Source: Candidatus Bipolaricaulota bacterium (GTDB lineage: Bacteria; Bipolaricaulota; Bipolaricaulia; Bipolaricaulales; Bipolaricaulaceae). Taken from it: DNA of 64,000 bases. Below the pieces are notes generated by a model. The model ran no database searches. It had not been told where the DNA came from and was given only the letters and a program-made list of their open reading frames with translations. A program made the translations under genes and the position numbers. The DNA is taken from the NCBI GenBank assembly GCA_014360995.1, contig JACIWL010000002.1, forward strand, positions 33,308 through 97,307. Direction: 5' to 3'. Position 1 is the first letter of the stretch. Every line of letters begins with the position of its first letter. Positions 58,402-64,000 of the stretch are shown here, piece by piece.

Positions 58402-59542
58402 GACAAGAAAGAACGAAGATCGGCACGGGGCTAATTATGGAAAGAGGCTGGCTTATCTTTGTCTCCAAGCAACTCGTGAAGGGCAGGCCTCGTATGCTCA
58501 CGTTCACGAGATAATAAAAGGACTTGAGCGCCGCGGTTGGGAGGTCCAATTATTTGAACCAGTTTATGCACAAGGGAAATTTCCTGGTCCCGTTTCTCGT
58601 CTCCTTTGGTTTGCTTGGGTTCAAGTGAAGTTATTGTTTTCCAAACGCCCAGACATTGTTTATGTTCGTCATCACTTTGCAGCCCTACCAACCGCTCTTT
58701 GGGCTCGCTTAGTAGGAGTGCCTATAGTACAAGAAGTTAATGGACCCTATGAAGACTTGTTCATCGCCTGGCCCATTACAAGAAAGCTGGCTTCGCTCTT
58801 TAAATGGATGATGAAAGCCCAAGTTCGGTGGGCGAGCGCAGTAATAGCTGTAACTCCTCAGCTGGCCGAATGGGTTAAGCGGGAATCAGGAAAAACAGAA
58901 GTTTTTGTGATTCCTAATGGTGTAAATATTGAGCTTTTTAGGCCCGATGCCCCTCTATATGGAGGTATAACTCTGCCTGAAGAATTCGTTGTCTTCTTTG
59001 GTGCCCTGGCCCCCTGGCAAGGAATAGACACTATGCTCAAGGCTGTAGAACAACCCGAATGGCCTTCCAATGTGAAACTCGTTATCCTCGGTGATGGTGT
59101 TGAGCGTAAAAAAGTCGAAAAAGCAGCTAAAAATGAGGGAAAGGTGGTCTACCTTGGAACTGTTCCCTACAAAGCTGTTCCCGGGATTGTAGCTAGAGCC
59201 ATTGCAGGGTTAAGCCCTCAAAATTTACTCGGTAACAGAGGTGCGACAGGGCTCTTTCCTTTGAAAGTGTTAGAAACACTAGCTTGCGGAGTTCCTGTTA
59301 TTTTGACAGATTTTCCTGGAGTAGCAGACATGGTGAAGCAAAGTGGATGCGGTATTGTCATCCCTCCTGAAGATCCTCGAGCCTTAGCTCAGGCCGTCCG
59401 CTATCTTTGGGAGCATCCAGAAGAGCGGGTTCGGATGGGACACATTGGGCGAGAACTTGTTGTAAGGGATCATTCGTGGGATAATAGAGCAGCCTTAACA
59501 GACGTCGTTTTAACAAAGCTCCTTAAGGAAAAGGAAAGTTAA
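58394..59542 (+). CDS. Glycosyltransferase family 4 (GT-B)
   Basis: This 382-residue GT-B enzyme has the acceptor half 'YLCLQATREGQASYAHVHEIIKGLERRGW' and the donor half 'VFVIPNGVNIELFRPD', 'VVFFGALAPWQGIDTMLKA', 'GLFPLKVLETLACGVPVILTDFPGVADMVK' and 'GCGIVIPPEDPRALAQAV'. The E-x7-E-like region carries 'LFPLKVLETLACG', where the first Glu is replaced. It adds a sugar to the repeat unit; donor and acceptor are unknown. AT-rich like its neighbours. Confidence 0.88.
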   Translation: MGRTRKNEDRHGANYGKRLAYLCLQATREGQASYAHVHEIIKGLERRGWEVQLFEPVYAQGKFPGPVSRLLWFAWVQVKLLFSKRPDIVYVRHHFAALPTALWARLVGVPIVQEVNGPYEDLFIAWPITRKLASLFKWMMKAQVRWASAVIAVTPQLAEWVKRESGKTEVFVIPNGVNIELFRPDAPLYGGITLPEEFVVFFGALAPWQGIDTMLKAVEQPEWPSNVKLVILGDGVERKKVEKAAKNEGKVVYLGTVPYKAVPGIVARAIAGLSPQNLLGNRGATGLFPLKVLETLACGVPVILTDFPGVADMVKQSGCGIVIPPEDPRALAQAVRYLWEHPEERVRMGHIGRELVVRDHSWDNRAALTDVVLTKLLKEKES

Positions 59543-59543
59543 A

Positions 59544-60932
59544 ATGGCCCTTGGTATCTCATTGGCAAGCTTAATCTTTGTACCTTTGAGTGCTTATTTA
59601 TTGTTTAGGCGAACAATACTTGATGTAACACATCTGCGCGCTAATCCTTGGCCACTAATCTGGTATTTTACACTTATGCTGGTGCTTGTTCCTCTGGTTG
59701 TGGTAAATGCACTTGGTATCGAAAATGTGCCCGGGCTTTATGTAGCGCAGCCTGGAACGGAGAGCATAGTTACTTTGTTAGTTGTTGCTGTCATTACGGA
59801 ATATATATTGACTTTAGCCTTTTCTCTCCGGTTGTTTGGGCTTAATCTCAGGAAAGACATTCTCAACATATCACTAAATGAAAAGCGACTTTATGACGCT
59901 GTATGTGCTTTATCCCTACTTGGATTGTTGTGCATTGTAGTTTTTTATTTTCTTGGATATAAACATGCATTCCTCAGCGCTTTACTGGAAAACAAGCGCT
60001 TGTTAGAGGTGCGGCTTGCTAACAAGTATACCAGTCATGTTCCTTCTCAAATCGCGTCAATTATGCCTTTGATAGGCTATTTTCTTGCCGCAGTCGCAGG
60101 CTATATAGGCCGACAGAATTTGGTGAAATCTTTTTGGTACCTTGTGCTCAGCGTTCTTTTTCTTTCTGCCCCTGGAGATAAGGCGCCTCCAATATGGGGA
60201 ATCATCATCTGGGTTTTAGCTCAAGGTGCGTTGCTACCAAAACACGTATTCTCAGTTCGCTCAATTATAGGATTGGGTTTCGTTTCAATACTTGGTCTTG
60301 GAGCAGTGTACTTTGTTACATCCATTCAGGTTCCGGGAATGACTCGCGAGGCGTTTTTCAAATACCTGTTGGTGAGGCTTGGGGTTGGCCAAATGGCAGG
60401 GGTGTACGAGACGTTCGGGCTCGTTCAAACAAACTCAATGCCTGAAGGAGATTTCTATCTCCACATGATCCCTGGGGCGCAATTTTTTGTCAATTATACG
60501 GATTTTCAAAAGGTTTTGATGATGGTTACAGAAGGGTATGGATATGCAGAGATGGGGGTAAAGAACACATTATTTATCGCGGAGGCATGGGCGATAGGAG
60601 GCTTGCCATTAGCGTTGTTGTCGCCAATAATAGTCGGAATTTCTACAGGGATTGGGTTAGCGATCTTAGTGCCGATAGTACGACAAATCGTTGGCAAGGA
60701 ATTGGCGCCTTTTATTTCACTAATCTTGTACTTGAAGACACATGACATTACTGGAGGATTTTCGAGTTTTCCCTTATTCAAGGGGCTAATCTTGGTTTTA
60801 GGGCAAATAGCCATCATCTTTTTGCTATATTACCTGGTTATTGCCTTTAAAAAAATGCTTAAGAATGTAGGACCGGTTATTAGAAAACCGATTGACAATA
60901 ACGGTTTCAAGCCCAGAAAGGTGACAGGATAA
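59544..60932 (+). CDS. O-antigen/oligosaccharide repeat-unit polymerase (Wzy-like)
   Basis: This 462-residue protein has about 11 membrane helices, one large loop and low sequence conservation, as expected for Wzy. Features such as 'ALLENKRLLEVRLANKYTSHV', 'LSAPGDKAPPIWGIIIWVLA' and the late 'GGFSSFPLFKGLILVLG' fit the O-antigen polymerase family, but the assignment rests mainly on topology and on position after Wzx and a glycosyltransferase. It starts two bases after the previous stop. It is the most AT-rich gene in the window. Confidence 0.75.
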   Translation: MALGISLASLIFVPLSAYLLFRRTILDVTHLRANPWPLIWYFTLMLVLVPLVVVNALGIENVPGLYVAQPGTESIVTLLVVAVITEYILTLAFSLRLFGLNLRKDILNISLNEKRLYDAVCALSLLGLLCIVVFYFLGYKHAFLSALLENKRLLEVRLANKYTSHVPSQIASIMPLIGYFLAAVAGYIGRQNLVKSFWYLVLSVLFLSAPGDKAPPIWGIIIWVLAQGALLPKHVFSVRSIIGLGFVSILGLGAVYFVTSIQVPGMTREAFFKYLLVRLGVGQMAGVYETFGLVQTNSMPEGDFYLHMIPGAQFFVNYTDFQKVLMMVTEGYGYAEMGVKNTLFIAEAWAIGGLPLALLSPIIVGISTGIGLAILVPIVRQIVGKELAPFISLILYLKTHDITGGFSSFPLFKGLILVLGQIAIIFLLYYLVIAFKKMLKNVGPVIRKPIDNNGFKPRKVTG

Positions 60933-61307
60933 GTCACGTTTTTGCGTGGCCACCGGATATTCCCAGCTCGCTGCCTTCTGAAGCTCCTCCAGAGTTTGGG
61001 GGCTATTACAAAGCACATGCTGTAACTTTTTCAGTGGGAGGGCCTAAAGAGAAAGTCGCGGCGGTTAAAGTGAAGTGTTGGAATATCCACTTTGTCCCGT
61101 CTCTTATTAGTTTGCAGAATTTGCAGGCATATCAGGCTCTTGCTTGGCAAGAAAGGCCTGCAGCTAAACCACTGATGAGGGGTCGGTCCGCCACGCCGCG
61201 TAAGGGTTCCACCTTCGTGGGGGGCGAGGCCATTACAGCCCCAAACTTTTGCCAAACGGTTAGCTTGTACGTATACTTTTGAAAACAAATGCTGAGCATT
61301 TAATATC
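60933..61307. other. Intergenic stretch without a recognisable gene
   Basis: The 375 bp between the polymerase and the next glycosyltransferase contains only short unrelated ORFs on both strands (at most 92 codons) with no family I recognise. A small CACG/CGTG hairpin follows the wzy stop. GC content rises again in the middle part, suggesting a junction or decayed sequence. The right end holds the promoter at 61249-61277. Confidence 0.5.
61249..61277 (+). promoter_or_regulatory. Promoter of the second glycosyltransferase
   Basis: TTGCCA (5/6), a 17-bp spacer and TATACT (5/6) predict a transcript start near 61284, 24 bases before the ATG at 61308. This makes the gene independent of the upstream polymerase. 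Confidence 0.7.
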
Positions 61308-62435
61308 ATGAAGCGAAGAATTGTGATCCTTGGGAATCAGGCCTTTTCGCTTGTGAACTTTCGTGGGTCACTGATTCGGGCCATGGTGGAAAAGGGTTAC
61401 GAGGTACTGGCTCTGGCTCCAGATTATGATGAGAAAACCCGAGAACGCGTCAAGGCTCTGGGAGCAATCCCCATCGATTACTCCCTTTCCCGCACCGGGC
61501 TTAACCCACTGCGAGATGTCCTTGATTTTCTGCGGCTTTGTTTTCTCCTGAGGAAACTTAGGCCAGACGTGGTTTTAGCCTATGCCATGAAGCCTGTCGT
61601 TTACGGAACTTTGGCAGCATGGATCGCCCAGGTACCGAGGCGCTTTGCCTTGATCGAAGGGCTCGGATACTCCTTTACCCCGGCAGGGGAAAAAGAAGGC
61701 CTCAAAAAGAAGGTCGTCCGCAATATCATTCAGATTCTTTGCCGTCTAGCTCTTCCGCGGGCCACAAAGGTCTTCTTTCTGAACAGGGATGACCTTTCGG
61801 AGTTCCTTACCCGAGGGCTTGTTAGTGAAGAAAAAGCTTTCCTCCTCGGTCCAATTGGGGTGGATCTTCAACTTTTCTCTTTCGCCCCACCGGTGAAAAA
61901 ACCCGTGACCTTTCTCCTTGCCGCAAGGCTCCTAAGGGAAAAGGGGGTCGTAGAATTTGCGGAAGCTGCGCGCATCATAAAGCAGAAATATCCGGACACG
62001 CGCTTCATCCTCCTTGGTGGACTCGATACCAACCCTGGGGCCATCTCTAAGGCGGAGGTGGAAAGCTGGATTAGAGAAGGGATCCTTGAGTGGCCTGGGC
62101 ATGTGGAGGATGTGCGGCCTTGGATCTCTCAGGCCAGTGTGTTTGTTCTGCCGTCCTACCGCGAAGGAGTGCCAAGAACTACTCAAGAAGCCATGGCCAT
62201 GGGCCGGCCGGTCATCACCACCGATGCTCCAGGTTGCCGGGAAACGGTCATTGATGGGGTAAACGGTTTTTTGGTCCCGGTCCGTGATGTAGACGCCCTT
62301 GTCAAAGCAATGGAGCGTTTCATCCTTGACCCCGAGCTTACCGAACGCATGGGCCGAGAATCCCGCCGCCTTGCCGAGGAACGCTTCGACGTCCACAAGA
62401 TCAACGCCCTCCTTCTACGTGAAATGGGTCTTTGA
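61308..62435 (+). CDS. Glycosyltransferase family 4, PglA/N,N'-diacetylbacillosaminyl-type
   Basis: The 375-residue GT-B enzyme opens 'IVILGNQAFSLVNFRGSLIRAMVEKGYEV', then 'LRPDVVLAYAMKPVVYGTLAAW' and 'RRFALIEGLGYSFTPAGEKEG', features of the PglA/WbpT-like group that add N-acetyl sugars to lipid-linked acceptors. The donor half shows 'FLLAARLLREKGVVEFAEAA' and 'VLPSYREGVPRTTQEAMAMGRPVITTDAPGCRETV'. The last 110 codons have a second, partial copy at 63590-63896. It has its own promoter. Confidence 0.9.
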   Translation: MKRRIVILGNQAFSLVNFRGSLIRAMVEKGYEVLALAPDYDEKTRERVKALGAIPIDYSLSRTGLNPLRDVLDFLRLCFLLRKLRPDVVLAYAMKPVVYGTLAAWIAQVPRRFALIEGLGYSFTPAGEKEGLKKKVVRNIIQILCRLALPRATKVFFLNRDDLSEFLTRGLVSEEKAFLLGPIGVDLQLFSFAPPVKKPVTFLLAARLLREKGVVEFAEAARIIKQKYPDTRFILLGGLDTNPGAISKAEVESWIREGILEWPGHVEDVRPWISQASVFVLPSYREGVPRTTQEAMAMGRPVITTDAPGCRETVIDGVNGFLVPVRDVDALVKAMERFILDPELTERMGRESRRLAEERFDVHKINALLLREMGL

Positions 62436-62471
62436 CTTTACCGAAGCCGCGATTCCGGAAACAAGCATTGC

Positions 62472-62741
62472 TCAGGAGATTTTGTAAATATCCCGGCGGT
62501 GCCCTATGAGATGAACGTAGATGACCTACTTTTCACGATCGAATGAGTAAAGAACTCTATAGCTTCCAACACGAAGCTTGAAGAGACCCTTTCACTTGCC
62601 GCCTAGCGCTTCAGGAGCAAGATCTGCAAAGTTGTCCGCTAGCCATTTTAGCTTTGCTAAGATCCGTTGGGCGATAGGTTTATCAAGAGATGCGAGCATT
62701 TCTAGCGCTTCAGGGAGAAGACGAACCTGATAGCCTTTCAC
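62472..62741 (-). pseudogene. RelE/ParE-type toxin gene with two in-frame stops
   Basis: Read in a single frame from GTG 62741 this gives 'KGYQVRLLPEALEMLASLDK', 'RILAKLKWLADNFADLAPEA', TGA (62594), 'KGLFKLRVGSYRVLYSFDRE', TAG (62528), 'VIYVHLIGHRRDIYKIS' and TGA. Apart from the two stops it is a complete RelE-family mRNA interferase (90 codons). The first stop sits where homologues usually have Trp (TGG to TGA). The GTG overlaps the antitoxin stop, the normal arrangement. It is missed by the ORF track because of the stops. Confidence 0.82.
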
Positions 62742-62965
62742 CAGACCAGCCCTAGCCTTTTCGCTGCTTCCTCAGCAGGAATGCCTTGCTCGCCGCGCTC
62801 AAGGTGCTCCAAAGAGCGCCGAAGGCGCTCTTCAATCTCCGGGCGCAGTTTAAGGCCTTGATCCGGATCGCCAAGTAGTTCAAACAACGCTTCTTCCACT
62901 GCTTCCCGGATCAGTATCTTCAGTTCTTCCTTTGAAAGATCCTTAACCCTCATCTTCTCCTTCAT
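62738..62965 (-). CDS. Antitoxin of the RelE-type module
   Basis: The track ORF begins at 63097, but ATG 62965 (after GAGGGG) gives 75 residues: 'RVKDLSKEELKILIREAVEEALFELLGDPDQGL' followed by 'LRPEIEERLRRSLEHLERGEQGIPAEEAAKRLGL'. This helical pattern is typical of small antitoxins encoded before RelE/ParE toxins. ATG 62953 is an alternative start with AAGGAG before it. The protein looks intact although its toxin partner is broken, as expected when toxin genes are lost first. Confidence 0.75.
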   Translation of the reverse strand: MKEKMRVKDLSKEELKILIREAVEEALFELLGDPDQGLKLRPEIEERLRRSLEHLERGEQGIPAEEAAKRLGLVW

Positions 62966-62990
62966 TTTCTGACCCCTCGGCACCAACACA

Positions 62991-63020
62991 ATCATAGCAT
63001 GCTTTGGCGCGGGCACACAA
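62991..63020 (-). promoter_or_regulatory. Promoter of the antitoxin gene
   Basis: On the minus strand TTGTGT, an 18-bp spacer and TATGAT are seen, about 26 bases before the ATG at 62965. Confidence 0.5.
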
Positions 63021-63087
63021 ACATGCGAGCTTATCAAACTAATGGTCATGGCCGACAAGACAAGCGTCCGGAGACCAAACCATGACT

Positions 63088-63117
63088 TTGTGAACATAGG
63101 TCCTGGGAGGGTATAGT
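63088..63117 (+). promoter_or_regulatory. Promoter of the hicBA-like module
   Basis: TTGTGA, an 18-bp spacer and TATAGT are seen, with a predicted start near 63124 and GAAGAGGGAAG before the ATG at 63137. Confidence 0.6.
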
Positions 63118-63136
63118 TTTAGGAAGAGGGAAGTCT

Positions 63137-63346
63137 ATGAAAAGAGAGTTTTATGTGGTTATTGAGAAGGACGAAGACGGGTTCTACGTGGGCGAAGTCT
63201 TGGGTCTTCGCGCTTGCTATTCCCAAGGAAAGACCATCGACGAACTTCTGGAGAACATAAAAGAGGTCATCCGCATGTGTCTAGAAGAAGCTGGTGAAGA
63301 ACCTGTGCCGGAGTTTCTTGGCGTCCAGAAGGTTTGCATTGAATGA
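63137..63346 (+). CDS. hicB: HicB-family antitoxin
   Basis: The 69-residue protein is of the short HicB type: 'EFYVVIEKDEDGFYVGEVLG', 'LRACYSQGKTIDELLENIKE' and 'VIRMCLEE'. This is the partial RNase H-like fold that binds HicA toxin; there is no C-terminal DNA-binding domain. Its TGA overlaps the ATG of the hicA reading frame. It has a good promoter and SD. Confidence 0.88.
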   Translation: MKREFYVVIEKDEDGFYVGEVLGLRACYSQGKTIDELLENIKEVIRMCLEEAGEEPVPEFLGVQKVCIE

Positions 63347-63559
63347 GCAAACTCCAGCCCCTACCTTACAAGGATGTGCTGCGCTCTTCAACACGCAGGC
63401 TTTGAGATAGTAAGGCAGAGGGGAAGTCATGTAAGGCTTAGGCACCCAGATGGACGAATGGTTACTGTGCCTATGCATGAAGAGATCGGCCGAGGTCTGT
63501 TACGCAAGATACTGCGTGATGCGGAACTTTCCGTAGATGACTTTCTTTCCCTTCTTTAA
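63343..63559 (+). pseudogene. hicA: HicA-family toxin gene with frameshift
   Basis: ATG 63343 starts 'MSKLQPLPYKDVLR', the usual HicA N-terminus, but the frame then runs to an early TGA. The continuation 'ALQHAGFEIVRQRGSHVRLR' and 'HPDGRMVTVPMHEEIGRGLL' lies in the frame listed as ORF 63374-63559. A loss of two bases (or gain of one) near 63382 explains the shift. The dsRBD-like fold with its catalytic His (RGSH) is in the second part, so a truncated product from ATG 63374 cannot be excluded. Confidence 0.75.
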
Positions 63560-63589
63560 GCAACAGCGGCTTTTGGGGCGTGTGCAGCC

Positions 63590-63896
63590 CCAGCTCTCTC
63601 AAATCCGGCGTGTTTATCCTTCCTGCCAGGAGAGAGTGCCGAAGTCCACCCAGGAGGCCATGGGTCGGCCGATCATCACCACCGATGCCCCCGGTTGCCG
63701 GGAGACGGTCATCGAGGGATTAAACGGTTTCTTGGTCCCGGTTCGTGATGTGGGTGCCCTTGTTAGGGCCATGGAGCGTTTTATCCTTGAGCCCGACCTT
63801 ATTGAACGAATGGGCAAAGAATCCCGGCGCCTGGCCGAGGAACGCTTCGACGTCCACAAGATTAAGGCCCGGTTCCTCCAGGAAATGGGGCTTTAA
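63590..63896 (+). pseudogene. Partial second copy of the glycosyltransferase C-terminus
   Basis: The C-terminal 95 codons repeat the end of the gene at 61308-62435: 'RPIITTDAPGCRETVIEGLN' against 'RPVITTDAPGCRETVIDGVN', and the final 'RLAEERFDVHKIKARFLQEMGL' against 'RLAEERFDVHKINALLLREMGL'. The acceptor-binding half is missing, 'EAMAMGRP' is shortened to 'EAMGRP', and the upstream part is out of register. The track start at 63537 lies in the hicA tail. It is a duplication remnant, probably not translated to a working enzyme. Confidence 0.85.
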
Positions 63897-63940
63897 GGAG
63901 GTAAATTAGCAAACAGTAAACCGAGAAGGGAGGTGAGCCA

Positions 63941-64000
63941 ATGTCTTCCAAGGTTTCCATAGAAATTCCACGAGAGGTGCTTCACGCTGCCCGCATGACG
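63941..64000 (+). CDS. Start of a UPF0175-like antitoxin gene (cut by window edge)
   Basis: ATG 63941 after GGGAGGTGAGCC opens a frame of 20 codons to the window end, 'MSSKVSIEIPREVLHAARMT'. This matches the beginning of UPF0175/HTH-type antitoxins (an IEIP strand followed by a helix). Too little is visible to be certain; a ribbon-helix-helix antitoxin is the alternative. Confidence 0.5.
   Translation, partial: MSSKVSIEIPREVLHAARMT

Noticed and set aside
62472-62741. Selenocysteine or stop-codon reassignment in the RelE-type gene
   Set aside because: A TAG is also present in the same frame, other genes here use TGA and TAG as normal stops, and neighbouring toxin genes are also decayed.

Overview
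The window reads as a GC-rich (about 60% or more over most of its length) bacterial chromosome segment from an anaerobe, possibly a thermophile. Pointers are a soluble NAD-linked [NiFe] hydrogenase operon, pyruvate phosphate dikinase, an archaeal-type cofactor-independent phosphoglycerate mutase, a short adenosylhomocysteinase, a clostridial/Thermotoga-type 4Fe-4S ferredoxin, SpoVS in a non-sporulation setting and GC-rich tRNA stems. My best guess is an uncultured lineage such as Bipolaricaulota (Acetothermia/OP1); this is inference from gene content, with low confidence. No rRNA, CRISPR array, prophage or intact insertion sequence was seen.

Layout. 1-11.8 kb: mixed housekeeping genes. These are an NfeD-like protease cut by the window edge, a ZIP transporter, a NYN nuclease, a divergent YjbQ, a very long and apparently circularly permuted solute-binding protein, tRNA-Asn and tRNA-Ile, a HAD phosphatase, secreted proteins, a DUF429 protein, a SpoU methyltransferase, adenosylhomocysteinase, an EamA permease and a 59-aa ferredoxin missed by the ORF track. 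11.8-27.6 kb: one long co-directional, tightly overlapping run. It starts with a TPR/TAtT-like protein and apgM and continues with the hydrogenase operon: DRTGG, HATPase, DRTGG, PHP, NuoE-like, HATPase, a cysteine-free ferredoxin-like protein, HoxU-, HoxY- and HoxH-like subunits, a maturation protease, a large NuoF/HydB-like subunit, a second NuoE and a second NuoF. It ends with a beta-CASP nuclease, ribokinase, a bifunctional nuclease and CoaX. 27.7-36.5 kb: a peptide-type solute-binding protein facing its own permease pair, then a minus-strand operon spoVS-argS-ftsY-ppdK-dppB-dppC with a good promoter. 36.5-40.2 kb: a single-domain chromate transporter, a REP-like remnant, a lamin-tail-domain protein followed by a decayed paralogue with dockerin, and a frameshifted cohesin-like lipoprotein. 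40.2-49.4 kb: housekeeping operon glmU-prs-rplY-pth-clpC-radA-PNP-galE.

49.4-64 kb: surface polysaccharide locus. It holds a Wzz-like chain-length regulator, a patch of decayed genes (Uma2, DUF433, UDP-glucose dehydrogenase), a complete five-enzyme set expected to make UDP-2,3-diacetamido-2,3-dideoxy-mannuronic acid, and an AT-rich block of flippase, glycosyltransferase and polymerase. After that come another glycosyltransferase, two toxin-antitoxin modules whose toxins are both broken, a partial second copy of the glycosyltransferase, and the start of a UPF0175 antitoxin-like gene. GlmU supplies UDP-GlcNAc for this locus and GalE may supply further sugars.

The most unusual points are: (1) a [NiFe] hydrogenase set in the accessory-gene context I associate with trimeric [FeFe] HydABC enzymes, with two flavoprotein/NuoE pairs and two proteins that have lost every [2Fe-2S] ligand; (2) the permuted solute-binding protein; (3) neighbouring broken dockerin and cohesin-like genes; (4) decayed toxin genes lying between two copies of a glycosyltransferase. 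Promoter-like sites across the window share a TTGNNN / 17-18 bp / TATAGT pattern, and at least two lie so close to the start codon that the mRNA would be leaderless.
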